The translations under genes were made by a program, and so were the position numbers. Of a DNA stretch of 22,269 nt, positions 1-8,241 are shown piece after piece. The notes beneath the pieces were generated by a model. It saw only the letters and a list, made by a program, of their open reading frames with translations. It was not told where the DNA came from and searched no databases. Numbering within the stretch: position 1 is the first letter of the stretch; the number at the start of each line of letters is the position of its first letter. Origin of the DNA: an uncultured Bacilli bacterium (GTDB lineage: Bacteria; Bacillota_I; Bacilli_A; RF39; UBA660); assembly GCA_949440065.1 (NCBI GenBank), contig CASRZP010000009.1, forward strand, positions 1 to 22,269, in the 5' to 3' direction.

Positions 1-1
1 T

Positions 2-859
2 AAAATTGAAAGTATCCCTTCATTTAATACACATTTAACAATAGAAGAATTTATTGATCAACTAGAGCACATTGGTTTTGCTTTAATGAGTCAGACCGAT
101 GAGTTAACTCCATTAGATAAAATGATATATGCCTTGCGTGATGTAACAGGAACAGTAGAGTCCATTCCTTTAATTGCGATTAGTATTATGAGTAAAAAAA
201 TTGCCCTTGGTGCTAGTCATATTTTAATTGATATCAAACTAGGGAAAGGTGCTTTGATTAAAACGAAGGAAGAAGCTTTGGAAATATCAAGATTAATGAT
301 GGAAATTGGGAAAAAATATCATCGGGAAGTAAGAACGATGATTACGAATATGGATCATCCGCTAGGGGATATGATTGGAAATACCCTAGAAGTGCTAGAA
401 GCTATGGAAACTTTAAAAGGTCGTCCAGGTCCATTAATGGACTTATGTGTAGAAATTGCTAGTGAAATGGTTAGTATGGGAAAAAACATTTCGGTGGAAG
501 AGGCTAAAAAACGCGTGTTGACGGTTATAGAAAATGGTGATGCGTTTCAGCAGTTTTTATGGTTTGTGGAAGCCCAAGGTGGAAGGTTAGATGAGTTAAC
601 CTTAAGTGATACCACAAGGGGTGTGTATGCTGCTAAGACGGGTATAGTCATTGATATTGATGCTTTAAAAATGGGAAATTTATCTGTTCACCTTGGTGCA
701 GGTCGATTAAGAAAAGAAGATAGTATTGATCCTTTAGCAGGTATTATGATTCATAAAAATGTAGGTTCTTATGTGAAAAAAGGTGAAGTGTTATATACAG
801 CATATTATACTGAACCATTAAAAGTAGAACTAACAGATGATGCTTTTACTATTATTTAA
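2..859 (+). CDS. pdp: Pyrimidine-nucleoside phosphorylase, C-terminal part (5' end outside window)
   Basis: The enzyme splits uridine/thymidine and deoxy forms with phosphate into base and (deoxy)ribose-1-phosphate in cytosolic nucleoside salvage. The frame is open from the left edge, so this is the C-terminal ~285 residues of a protein usually about 430 long; the first ATG (86) is internal. Family landmarks are the stretch ESIPLIAISIMSKKIALGAS, a DIKLGKGALIK segment (usually DVKTGAGAFMK in the family), GNTLEVLEAMETLKG, and the C-terminal alpha/beta domain with LGAGRLRKEDSIDPLAGI and a barrel-like IHKNVGSYVKKGEVLY segment. One difference is visible: the GxGAF motif reads GKGAL. It is the last gene of its unit; a new promoter starts just after its stop. 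Assignment to the PyNP/thymidine phosphorylase family is firm; pdp rather than deoA rests on resemblance to Bacillus Pdp. Confidence 0.93.
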   Translation, partial: KIESIPSFNTHLTIEEFIDQLEHIGFALMSQTDELTPLDKMIYALRDVTGTVESIPLIAISIMSKKIALGASHILIDIKLGKGALIKTKEEALEISRLMMEIGKKYHREVRTMITNMDHPLGDMIGNTLEVLEAMETLKGRPGPLMDLCVEIASEMVSMGKNISVEEAKKRVLTVIENGDAFQQFLWFVEAQGGRLDELTLSDTTRGVYAAKTGIVIDIDALKMGNLSVHLGAGRLRKEDSIDPLAGIMIHKNVGSYVKKGEVLYTAYYTEPLKVELTDDAFTII

Positions 860-866
860 AAAATGA

Positions 867-895
867 TTGAAAGTTAATCATATCCATGATACACT
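867..895 (+). promoter_or_regulatory. Sigma-A type promoter of the small ORF
   Basis: A -35 box TTGAAA (867-872) and a -10 box TACACT (890-895) are separated by exactly 17 bases. It starts just after the pdp stop codon and would begin transcription about 20 bases ahead of the small ORF at 923. Confidence 0.6.
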
Positions 896-922
896 TAATA
901 TGAAGATAAGGAAGGTGTTAAG

Positions 923-1009
923 ATGATGAAAATAGCTAATTTTTATGGTTTTAACCCTAATGTTTTTTTTGTTAACCCTAGATTAACTAGGGGAGGGGGC
1001 AGACCTTAA
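923..1009 (+). CDS. Putative 28-residue peptide ending RGGGRP, own transcription unit
   Basis: Unrecognised. A 28-codon ORF (MMKIANFYGF...RLTRGGGRP) starts at a double ATG (923 and 926) behind a strong Shine-Dalgarno AAGGAAGG (908-915). It has a sigma-A type promoter upstream (867-895) and a hairpin/T-run terminator downstream (1035-1064), so all parts of a small independent gene are present. The peptide has no hydrophobic signal segment. It is aromatic and Asn/Pro-rich in the middle and basic and Gly-rich at the end. The DNA carries two copies of TTAACCCTA (951-959, 972-980) and a perfect hairpin CCCTAG/CTAGGG (976-992), so the RNA may matter instead of, or as well as, the peptide. It could be a signalling or regulatory peptide, a leader peptide or an sRNA; no function can be assigned. 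Confidence 0.5.
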   Translation: MMKIANFYGFNPNVFFVNPRLTRGGGRP

Positions 1010-1034
1010 AATAAAATTATCAAATAAAAAAGTA

Positions 1035-1064
1035 AGAGCGTAAACTTAGTGTTACGTTCTTTTT
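1035..1064 (+). terminator. Rho-independent terminator after the small ORF
   Basis: A 9-bp stem AGAGCGTAA/TTACGTTCT (one G-U pair, 8-base loop) is followed directly by TTTTT. It separates the small ORF from the surface-protein gene, whose ribosome site begins at about 1071. Confidence 0.75.
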
Positions 1065-1081
1065 CGTGTGTGGAGGAAAAG

Positions 1082-2273
1082 ATGAAAAATAAGAAAAAAA
1101 TTATTCTTTTTGGAATAATAGGCTTAATGATTTTATTTGGTGGAATCTTGTTAGGAAAGTCGTATGCTATCTTTGAAACGGATACGATTAGTAAATCAGC
1201 AGTAACGATAAAAGTAGGAACAATTAACCCTATTTTAGGACTTGATTTATATGTAGAAGCAAAAGAAGCAGATACTTTTGTGGTAACCATAGAAAACCAA
1301 GAAGACGCCAGTGGTAAATTTTTACTTTATTATAAGGAAACCTTATCTAGTGGAGTAATTTTTGGATACTTAGAAGAAGAGGGAATGGATGTGCCTTTAA
1401 AAGATGGAGTAGTCTTAGCCAAAGGAGAAAAACAAACTTATTCTTTATACGTAAATAATCAATCAAGTGCAGGTGTATCCATTGACTTAGAAGCAATGGG
1501 AGGTTTATCTACTCAACCTTTATCCTTATCTATCGGAGGTAACTATATAGAAAAGGCAGAAAAAACTATTGTGTATCCGAATAAGTTTATGAGTAACGTT
1601 TATCAATATGATCAAGTAACAGGTTCAAGTACATTTTGTGTCATAAGAGAAGAGTCTACGTGTGTTCAAATTGAAGCTCCAAAAACATATGAAGTAGGAA
1701 CCATTATCAAGTACAAAGTAAACGACGCTGAAGAAAAATACTTTAACGTTACAACAAAGGGAAAATATAATATATGACACACCGTGGTATGCAGATGAAG
1801 GAGATAATACCAAAGGACCATTGACTATTTTGCTAGCATTAGAAAGTGCCACAAGTGACTGGACTAATGTACTTAACCAAGTATATACAATGAGGACAAC
1901 GATATTTAAAGATAATGCTTTTACTGGATGTTTAACCTATAATGTTTGTACAACTAATTCATATACTTTAGGGCAAAAAACTGCGAAGGCAAGATTAATT
2001 TCTGTACAAGAAGCCTCTAGTTTAGGATGTACTAAGGATTTGCAATCATGTCCTGTATGGATGATAAATTACTTGAATAATTCAATTAAATATGGAGGAA
2101 CAGTCAATCAAACAGGAGGAGAATATGGTAATAATTATGGATATTGGACAATGAATGCGAATTCGTCCAGGGCGACTAACGCTTGGAATGTAAACTACGC
2201 TGGGTACTTGCTCAGCAACAGCACTTCGCACATTGCTGGCGGTGGGAGAGCTGTTGTTATTGTAGAAAAGTAG
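1082..2273 (+). pseudogene. Exported surface protein with variable C-terminal domain, broken by a frameshift
   Basis: The first frame (1082-1777) gives an N-terminal membrane/signal segment (about residues 5-27, ending GKSYAIF, SipW-like), a beta-rich domain and the start of the C-terminal domain found in the two paralogues at 11320 and 17454. At about 1742 the reading switches frame. Compared with both paralogues, the ~29 bases coding for nine residues after EEKYF are missing. The downstream frame then continues collinearly from LTLQQREN to the stop at 2273 (GYWTMNA...GGGRAVVIVEK). The remaining C-terminal part keeps all paired cysteines. The start at 1082 follows the GGAGG at 1072-1076; the earlier in-frame ATG at 1049 sits inside a terminator. 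A deletion disrupting the gene is the simplest reading; the C-terminal ORF from 1821 is unlikely to be translated alone because no ribosome site precedes it. Confidence 0.75.
2139..2270 (+). other. GC-rich hypervariable 3' cassette (candidate DGR variable repeat, copy 1)
   Basis: This encodes GYWTMNA, then a diversified stretch, then GGGRAVV. Bases 2151-2250 hold about 53 G+C per 100, against about 31 in the hundred before (hand count). Compared with 13141-13272, fixed codons (GCG, TCG TCC, GCT TGG) alternate with differing ones (AAT/CAT, AAC/GAC, AAC/CGC). The composition and scattered variation are what a DGR variable repeat in a C-type-lectin-like domain would show; the template and reverse transcriptase are not in the window. 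Confidence 0.4.
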
Positions 2274-2278
2274 GTTAC

Positions 2279-2302
2279 AAGGACAAATATTTGTTTGTTC
2301 TT
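2279..2302 (+). other. Hairpin just downstream of the variable cassette
   Basis: A 10-bp AT-rich stem (two G-U pairs) with a 4-base loop begins eight bases after the stop codon at 2271-2273. There is no T-run after it, so it is a poor terminator. DGR target genes can carry a hairpin just beyond the variable repeat, but this one is AT-rich, unlike the well-studied examples. Confidence 0.4.
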
Positions 2303-2350
2303 ATAACATGATACGTGAAGCGTGATAACAAAATAAAAGAAAAGAAGAAA

Positions 2351-2376
2351 AAGTAAAAAAACGCAAATAGCGTTTT
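2351..2376 (-). terminator. Rho-independent terminator of the VanY-type gene
   Basis: A perfect 7-bp stem AAAACGC/GCGTTTT with a 5-base loop; read on the minus strand it runs into a T-rich tract. It lies about 60 bases beyond the stop codon of the minus-strand gene. Confidence 0.7.
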
Positions 2377-2433
2377 GAAACTTATAGAGTACTAAAATTT
2401 TAGCATTCCTTTTTATTTAATAAAACAATCGTA

Positions 2434-3351
2434 CTAGTTGCCTTTTCCCATTTTGTTTTCAATAAATCTAACGTAATATTCATCTAATGTAATATTATGT
2501 TCATAAATATAAGTTGCTATATCCACGCCTACATAACGATAGTGCCAAGATTCATAAGAGTATCCAGTAATATCTTCCTTATCTTTAGGATATCTTAAAA
2601 TAAAACCAAAGCGATGAGCATTTTCCATCATCCATTTAAACTCATTCGTTTTATCAAAATCAGTATAAGATAACTTAGCATTATCTACATCTACCGTTAG
2701 TCCTGTTTGATGTTCTGAAAAACCTGGACGTGCTGAATAAGTATCTGCTTCTTCTACACCATCACTATCGACATAGTTTTGATATAACTTTTTTTGATAA
2801 TCATAACTTCGATAACTTGACATTGCTCGAATAGTAAACCCATCTTCTTTTGCCTTATGACAAAGATTCACAAAAGCATCCTTTGCCTCACTTACTAACT
2901 GTACTGTTTTATAATTTACTGAGCAATCTTTATCTATATCAACTAAATGATCAGGTACATAATTTTCCCCAAGAGAAATATACTTGTTTACTAATAAATA
3001 ATTAGTATTTAAATATGGACTTACTGAAGTATTCGTGTAATATTTATTATCTAGTCCAATGTTTACTCTTGTAATGATATCTTCTATACTTAAGTTAGGA
3101 TTTAACTCCTGATAACTAAGATAACGTTCTAGAAAATCAAATTTAAAATAATCAAAGGCTTTTTCTGGATGATTTAACGTTTTTAATTTTTCTTCAATTT
3201 CCATTGGATATTTCGTCTCTTCCTTAGTCGTTGGTTTATCTTTTTGCATAAACAAAAACACACTTGTGCTAACTAATGCAATAATCACTAAAAACACAAT
3301 AACAGGACTTTTCAACTTCACTTTTTTCACTTGCTTTTTCAAATTTTCCAC
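2434..3351 (-). CDS. Membrane-anchored D-alanyl-D-alanine carboxypeptidase, VanY/peptidase M15B family
   Basis: A zinc peptidase that removes the terminal D-Ala from peptidoglycan stem peptides outside the membrane. Residues about 15-36 form one hydrophobic anchor. The M15B catalytic domain covers about 170-285: SSYRSYDYQ (178-186, substrate Arg181), the zinc motif SEHQTGLTVDVD (zinc ligands His214 and Asp221), and ESWHYRYVG, with Glu267 as general base and His270 as the third ligand. All key residues are present, so an active enzyme is expected. The long spacer between anchor and domain is family-typical. The start is uncertain: the GTG at 3351 has its Shine-Dalgarno directly against it, while TTG at 3342 (three codons later) sits five bases from AAGGTGG and may be the real start. 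It is divergent from dacF, and neither vanX/vanH-like genes nor a two-component system lie nearby, so a cell-wall housekeeping role (YodJ-like) is more likely than glycopeptide resistance. Confidence 0.88.
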   Translation of the reverse strand: MENLKKQVKKVKLKSPVIVFLVIIALVSTSVFLFMQKDKPTTKEETKYPMEIEEKLKTLNHPEKAFDYFKFDFLERYLSYQELNPNLSIEDIITRVNIGLDNKYYTNTSVSPYLNTNYLLVNKYISLGENYVPDHLVDIDKDCSVNYKTVQLVSEAKDAFVNLCHKAKEDGFTIRAMSSYRSYDYQKKLYQNYVDSDGVEEADTYSARPGFSEHQTGLTVDVDNAKLSYTDFDKTNEFKWMMENAHRFGFILRYPKDKEDITGYSYESWHYRYVGVDIATYIYEHNITLDEYYVRFIENKMGKGN

Positions 3352-3363
3352 CTTCTATTTAAT

Positions 3364-3392
3364 ACTATATAGGAAAGAGAAAAATATGTCAA
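3364..3392 (-). promoter_or_regulatory. Sigma-A promoter of the VanY-type gene
   Basis: On the minus strand a perfect TTGACA (3392-3387) is followed after 17 bases by TATAGT (3369-3364), a near-consensus vegetative promoter that ends 12 bases before the GTG at 3351. Confidence 0.8.
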
Positions 3393-3432
3393 AAAATAAA
3401 TTCTATTACATATTCTTTTACTAGGTGATAAG

Positions 3433-4584
3433 ATGAGAAAGATAATTTCAATGTTCATGATTGCTTTATTATTGTTTCCAATAGGAAGTGTTTATGCACT
3501 AGAGGGAGAAGAAGAGCTTTTAAAAAATGCAAAAAGTGGAATTTTAATTGAGGTTACTACGGGAAAAATTCTATTTGAGAAAAATAAAGAGGAAAAAGTG
3601 GCGATGGCATCGTTAACGAAAATGATGGCACAAGTTTTAATTTTGGAAGAAATAGAATCAGGAAAAATTACTTGGGAAGACAAAGTAACTGCTAGTAGTA
3701 ATGCTAAAAATATGGGAGGAAGTCAAATTTATCTGGAAACAGGTGAGGTCATGAGTGTTAGAGACTTGTTTAAAGGGATTTCCATGGCCAGTGCCAATGA
3801 TGCAACAGTAGCTATGGCTGAATATATAGCAGGAAGTGAAGAAGCATTTGTAGACATGATGAATGAAAAGGCAAAATCATTTAATTTAGTGAATACACAT
3901 TTTGTCAATTGTACAGGATTAGATGAAGATAATCATTACTCTACGGCATATGACTTAGCAATAATTGCAAGAGAACTGTTAAAACATGAACAAATTTTAG
4001 AGTTTTCCTCAGTATATGAAGATTATTTAAGAGTGGATACAAAAGATAAGTTTTGGCTTGTAAATACTAACAAGTTAGTGAGATTTTATGAGGGGGCTGA
4101 CGGACTAAAAACAGGACATACGGATAATGCTAAGTACTGTTTAGCAGCTACTGCACTAAAAAATGGGATGCGACTAGTTGGTATTGTTTTAGGAGAAGAG
4201 GATATTAAAGTTCGTAATAGTGAAGCGATGAAGTTACTTGACTATGGATTTAATCATTATAAGGTAAAAGTGTTAAAGAAAAAAGGGGAAGCTGTAGGAA
4301 GTATTACTCTTGATAAAGGGGTAAAACCAAGTGTGGAAGTTGTTCCTGTTTTAGATATTAGCGTATTACTATCAAAACAAGATGAGATGAAGGATTATGA
4401 TATGGAAATGGTAATAGATAATATTAAATTACCAGTTAAAGTAGGAACAATAGTTGGAAAAGTAAAAGTAAAAGATCAAGGAAAGACGATTTTAACTGTT
4501 GATTTAACGGTAAGTGAAAATGTGGAAAAACAAGGGTTTATCGGGATGTTTTGGAACTTGATTAAGGATATGGTTACGGGATAG
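3433..4584 (+). CDS. dacF: Serine-type D-Ala-D-Ala carboxypeptidase (peptidase S11, DacF-like)
   Basis: A penicillin-binding protein that trims the last D-Ala from peptidoglycan pentapeptides on the outer membrane face. A signal peptide (1-22, ending VYA) precedes the S11 domain with the three catalytic motifs: SLTK (Ser60-Lys63), SAN (120-122) and KTG (226-228). The PBP5-type beta-rich C-terminal domain spans about 275-365. A final amphipathic stretch, GFIGMFWNLIKDMV, would lie on the membrane. At 383 residues the length matches the family. The ribosome site AGGTGA lies just ahead of the ATG. It is followed by a strong terminator, so it is transcribed alone. The family is certain. The dacF name rests on position: in Bacillus dacF lies immediately upstream of spoIIA-sigF-spoVA, and a sigma factor and spoVA genes follow here within 4 kb; dacA or dacB are alternatives. 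Confidence 0.9.
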   Translation: MRKIISMFMIALLLFPIGSVYALEGEEELLKNAKSGILIEVTTGKILFEKNKEEKVAMASLTKMMAQVLILEEIESGKITWEDKVTASSNAKNMGGSQIYLETGEVMSVRDLFKGISMASANDATVAMAEYIAGSEEAFVDMMNEKAKSFNLVNTHFVNCTGLDEDNHYSTAYDLAIIARELLKHEQILEFSSVYEDYLRVDTKDKFWLVNTNKLVRFYEGADGLKTGHTDNAKYCLAATALKNGMRLVGIVLGEEDIKVRNSEAMKLLDYGFNHYKVKVLKKKGEAVGSITLDKGVKPSVEVVPVLDISVLLSKQDEMKDYDMEMVIDNIKLPVKVGTIVGKVKVKDQGKTILTVDLTVSENVEKQGFIGMFWNLIKDMVTG

Positions 4585-4597
4585 GAGCAAATTTGCA

Positions 4598-4628
4598 AAA
4601 TGATTTAGAAAATCTAAGTCATTTTTCT
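4598..4628 (+). terminator. Rho-independent terminator after dacF
   Basis: A 12-bp stem AAATGATTTAGA/TCTAAGTCATTT with one G-U pair and a 3-base loop, followed by a T-rich tract. Confidence 0.85.
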
Positions 4629-4656
4629 TTGTCTTTTTCATTAATTTTGTTATAAT
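4629..4656 (+). promoter_or_regulatory. Sigma-A type promoter of the HelD-type helicase gene
   Basis: A perfect -10 TATAAT (4651-4656) with TTGTCT (4629-4634) 16 bases upstream. The -35 overlaps the T-tract of the preceding terminator. Confidence 0.65.
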
Positions 4657-4683
4657 GATAGTACAATTTTGGAGGTAGTAGTA

Positions 4684-6708
4684 ATGGCAATAGCAAAAGA
4701 AGAATTAAAGATTGAACAAGAGTGGTTATATCAAGTTTTAGAAAAGCTAGATGGTACTCTTCAAGAATTAAGTGATGAGATTAGTAGCAAGACTAAACAA
4801 GATTTAGATTTTCAAAAAATGGTGTGGAAAGATAAATATGATATGGATAAAGTAGAAAAGCAACAGTTCATGACATCAAGTTTACAAGAAGCAACTTTAC
4901 TACTAGCTAAAGATAGATATTTCCGTAAGTTGTTACGAATGAAAAATAGTCCATACTTTGCTTCGATTGTGTTTGATGAAATTAATTCACATCACGAAAT
5001 TTATATGGGAATTACCTATTTAAAAGATAATGAGAATGATAATATTATTTATGATTGGCGTAGTCCGATTTGTAGTTTATTTTATGATAATGAACTAGGA
5101 GAATGTTCTTATATAGCTCCAGAAGGAGAAATTAAAGGAATTTTAAATAGAAAAAGGCAATATAAAATTGAACAGGGAAAACTCCTTGGTGTTTTTGATA
5201 ATTCTATTAATATTAGTGATGCTCTTTTACAAGAAGTCTTAGCTGAAAAAAGTGATGATAAGATGAAAAATATTGTAAATACCATTCAAAAGGAGCAAAA
5301 TGAAGTCATTCGTGATATCGATAATAAAACCCTGATTGTCCAAGGAATTGCTGGAAGTGGAAAAACTTCTGTTGCCTTACATCGTATTGCTTTTTTACTT
5401 TATAAAATTAAAGGACTTACCTCATCTAATGTTTTAATTTTTTCACCTAACCAAATTTTTACCGAATATATTTCTAACGTTTTACCAGAATTAGGTGAAG
5501 ATAACACTTTACAAACAACATTTCATGATTATTTATCTAACCATTTAAAAGAATATCGAAAAGTAGAATCATTTATGGAGTTTATTGCCAAGTATTATAC
5601 CAAAAAAGAGGATAATATTGCCTTAATTGAATATCAACAAAGTGAAAAAATTATTACTGATATTAAAAATTACATAGAAGATTTGATAAACAACTTTACG
5701 TTTCACCAAGGTTTTGTAGAAAATCATATTTTTTCTTATACTAAGGAAGAATTAACGCAAATGTTTAATCGTTTTCAACGTTTTCCTTTGGTAGATCGAA
5801 TTCATCAAATGGCCATTAAATTATCAGAAATGAATTACAACGGTTCTAAGAAAAAGGTAAGTACCTATCGTAAATTAATTATGGAATCATGTAATTTTAT
5901 AAAAGATTATCGAAAAATTTATGTAGATTTTTATCATAGTGCGTTTTCAAAATTTAGTTTATCAGCACAAGATGAGAAAAACTTATTAAAATCTCGAGAA
6001 ATTATGTATCAAGATGCCTTGCTTATGGTTTATATGAAAGGGTTACTAGAAGGCTTTCCTTATGAAAATCAAATTAAAGAAGTAGTGATTGATGAAGCAC
6101 AAGATTATAATAAGCTTCAATATATTATTTTAAAGGAGATTTTTAAACGTGCCAACTTTACGATTTTGGGAGATGTGAATCAATCGATTAATCCATATCA
6201 CCATTATTTATCTTTAGAAAGCCTAAAGGATGTATTTAAAGAAAAATGTAGGTATATTGAATTAAATAAGACCTATCGTTCTAGTAGTGAAATTATTGAA
6301 TATACCAATAAGATTTTAGGGTTAAACCATGTTAGTGCCATAAGAAAAGATACAAATACTCCCGTTATTGTAGAAAAAAATCATGAATTTATATTGAGCA
6401 GGTGGGTAGAGTTATTAGAAGGGTTAAAAAATAAGTATCAATCGATTGCCATTATTACTATAGATGATAAAACAGCAGAAGATTTGTTTTTTCAGTTGAA
6501 GGAAAAAATGGATATATCTTTACTCAATTTACATACAGAAAAATTTGCTAAAGATTTAGTTGTGTTACCTGTTTATGTGGCTAAAGGATTAGAGTTTGAC
6601 TGTGTCATTGTGTATTTATCAAGTCTTGAATTTGCCAAAGAGAAGAATTTATTCTATACAGCATGCACTAGAGCACAGCATCAATTAATTATTGAACAAA
6701 TTATTTGA
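4684..6708 (+). CDS. helD: HelD-type superfamily 1 DNA helicase/translocase
   Basis: HelD proteins are UvrD-like SF1 ATPases that bind RNA polymerase in Gram-positive bacteria and release stalled or resting polymerase from DNA. The N-terminal 100 residues are highly charged and helical, matching the HelD arm that enters the polymerase secondary channel. Motif I is GIAGSGKTS (about 221-229), motif II DEAQD (470-474), motif III ILGDVNQSI, motif IV TYRSSSEI (about 530-537), then the late motifs VYVAKGLEFD and YTACTRAQ. At 674 residues it is shorter than Bacillus HelD (about 770). The ATG at 4684 has GGAGG (4671-4675) at good spacing; a TTG at 4669 is only an in-frame extension. Bacillus does not have it between dacF and the sigma gene. 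Confidence in HelD over a generic UvrD/Rep rests on the N-terminal arm and the YDWRSPI motif (residues 123-129). Confidence 0.87.
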   Translation: MAIAKEELKIEQEWLYQVLEKLDGTLQELSDEISSKTKQDLDFQKMVWKDKYDMDKVEKQQFMTSSLQEATLLLAKDRYFRKLLRMKNSPYFASIVFDEINSHHEIYMGITYLKDNENDNIIYDWRSPICSLFYDNELGECSYIAPEGEIKGILNRKRQYKIEQGKLLGVFDNSINISDALLQEVLAEKSDDKMKNIVNTIQKEQNEVIRDIDNKTLIVQGIAGSGKTSVALHRIAFLLYKIKGLTSSNVLIFSPNQIFTEYISNVLPELGEDNTLQTTFHDYLSNHLKEYRKVESFMEFIAKYYTKKEDNIALIEYQQSEKIITDIKNYIEDLINNFTFHQGFVENHIFSYTKEELTQMFNRFQRFPLVDRIHQMAIKLSEMNYNGSKKKVSTYRKLIMESCNFIKDYRKIYVDFYHSAFSKFSLSAQDEKNLLKSREIMYQDALLMVYMKGLLEGFPYENQIKEVVIDEAQDYNKLQYIILKEIFKRANFTILGDVNQSINPYHHYLSLESLKDVFKEKCRYIELNKTYRSSSEIIEYTNKILGLNHVSAIRKDTNTPVIVEKNHEFILSRWVELLEGLKNKYQSIAIITIDDKTAEDLFFQLKEKMDISLLNLHTEKFAKDLVVLPVYVAKGLEFDCVIVYLSSLEFAKEKNLFYTACTRAQHQLIIEQII

Positions 6709-6773
6709 AAAAAATTTAATTTTTTTAGTGATAATCGATTTACCTTCCAATGATGATATTGGGAGGTATTTTT

Positions 6774-8150
6774 ATGAGAAAAATGTTTTATATTTTATTG
6801 TTAATTTTAGCATGTCCTTTAACTGGATATGCTGAGGTGGTGTATTCACCTTATAGCAAGGTACAAGAAGTAGATGATTACATGGAGTCAAGTGATTTGA
6901 TGGAAGTAGAAGAAGTGTTAAAGTATCGCTTTTATCAAGAAGAAAAGGTATTTGATGAAGAATATAGAAAACTAAAGGAAATCAAGGAAGAATATCCATT
7001 GATCGATGTTAATGATTATATTTGGAGTGAGTTTTCAACGTATCAAGCTGAAGAAATTTTAGAAGATGAACAAACTAAGGTTGAAACAAGGATAGTTCAT
7101 CAGTATAAGAAAAAAATCTTAGTGGATAAATTGAAATTAAATTATGTTAGTGCATTAGCGGATGATATTAACTTACGTGAATTAAAAATCAAAGTGGGTA
7201 AAGATGAGATAGTTTATCATATTGAAGGAATAGAAGATACGAAAAAGTTAACTTTAAGCAGGGAAAAACCACTAGTTATTCAGCTAGAAAAAGAATATGA
7301 CCCTTTAGATTTATATTTTTCATTGCAAGTTTTTAATCCAGGTGCAGGAGACTTTGATTATCATTATACGTTGACTACTTTAGATGATGAGACTTTGTTA
7401 TATGAAGATAAATTTGTAACACATACCAATGGACCTGTAGGAATTTATCGCTTTTTAAATCTAAAAGAAAGCTTGAGGGAACCTTTATATGAAGAAAAAA
7501 TTACGACAAGTTTAGAAAAACCTACTGATGATAGCCTATATTTAGGAGAAAAAATAGAGTATCGTTATCGAGAAAAAATGTATAAAACTTATCATTTAGA
7601 GAAAGTCTATTTAGATGGATACTATATGGAGGCTGATGGAATAAAAGATAGTGATTTCTATGATCAGTTGACAAATTTTTCCCCAGTTATTGATATTTCA
7701 TTCTTAGTAAAAAGCTCTTCTTATGACTTGAATCAGTGTAAAATAACGACAAAAAATGTGGAAAATAGCCAAATTTATGTAGCAACACTTGACTGTCAAG
7801 GGGATATTTATGAACGAACTTTTGAAGTAGTACCTCTACCAGTAATCGATAAAACTACTCCAAGCAAGATAGAAACATCAATTTTTGACAACCAAAAGGA
7901 AGAAAATGTATTGATTCAAAACGATTTTGTAATGGATAGTACAAAAGATATAGAAAATAATGACGAAAAAATAGAAGAGAACAGTAGGGAATTACCTCAA
8001 ATTGAAGAAAAAGATTGGGGAAAACCATTAAAAAAGAAAAGTGCATCCTTTATTTTTGATTATCGTTTAGTAGTATCTTTAAGCCTTATGTCTTTAGGTA
8101 TTATTTTCATTCTCATTGGTGTTAAAAAATATGTCGATGAAAAAAAATAA
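6774..8150 (+). CDS. Unknown exported protein with a C-terminal membrane anchor
   Basis: Not recognised. The 458-residue protein has a signal peptide (about 1-20, hydrophobic core FYILLLILACPLTGYA), a long acidic extracytoplasmic region, and one transmembrane helix near the C-terminus (about 433-453) followed by a short basic tail (KKYVDEKK). Residues 20-110 are rich in Glu/Lys with many Tyr and look helical. About 110-360 look beta-rich with repeated short strands. About 360-425 is a low-complexity acidic linker. The topology is type I: most of the protein outside, tail inside. The start at 6774 follows GGGAGG (6761-6766); an upstream in-frame ATG at 6750 has no ribosome site. It lies 91 bases ahead of the sporulation sigma gene, where Bacillus has the anti-sigma genes, but resembles neither SpoIIAA nor SpoIIAB. 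A role in the sporulation envelope is a guess from location only. Confidence 0.8.
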   Translation: MRKMFYILLLILACPLTGYAEVVYSPYSKVQEVDDYMESSDLMEVEEVLKYRFYQEEKVFDEEYRKLKEIKEEYPLIDVNDYIWSEFSTYQAEEILEDEQTKVETRIVHQYKKKILVDKLKLNYVSALADDINLRELKIKVGKDEIVYHIEGIEDTKKLTLSREKPLVIQLEKEYDPLDLYFSLQVFNPGAGDFDYHYTLTTLDDETLLYEDKFVTHTNGPVGIYRFLNLKESLREPLYEEKITTSLEKPTDDSLYLGEKIEYRYREKMYKTYHLEKVYLDGYYMEADGIKDSDFYDQLTNFSPVIDISFLVKSSSYDLNQCKITTKNVENSQIYVATLDCQGDIYERTFEVVPLPVIDKTTPSKIETSIFDNQKEENVLIQNDFVMDSTKDIENNDEKIEENSRELPQIEEKDWGKPLKKKSASFIFDYRLVVSLSLMSLGIIFILIGVKKYVDEKK

Positions 8151-8241
8151 ATAGTTTTGTCGAAAGGGTATAAATTAAAAAAAAATTGTTCTATATTCAA
8201 GCAGCACAAGGAATTTTGCTGTGAATAAGGAGAGATGAAAA

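Noticed and set aside
1049..1081. ATG at 1049 as start of the first surface-protein gene
   Set aside because: It lies in the loop of a terminator and has no ribosome site; ATG 1082 follows GGAGG.
1741..1790. Programmed frameshift or UGA readthrough in the gene at 1082
   Set aside because: About 29 bases present in both paralogues are missing, so a deletion explains the break; reading through UGA would not restore the right frame.
2434..3351. Glycopeptide-resistance vanY
   Set aside because: No vanH, vanA, vanX or two-component genes nearby; housekeeping M15B enzymes look the same.
4669..4683. TTG start for the helicase
   Set aside because: It overlaps the GGAGG that serves the ATG at 4684.
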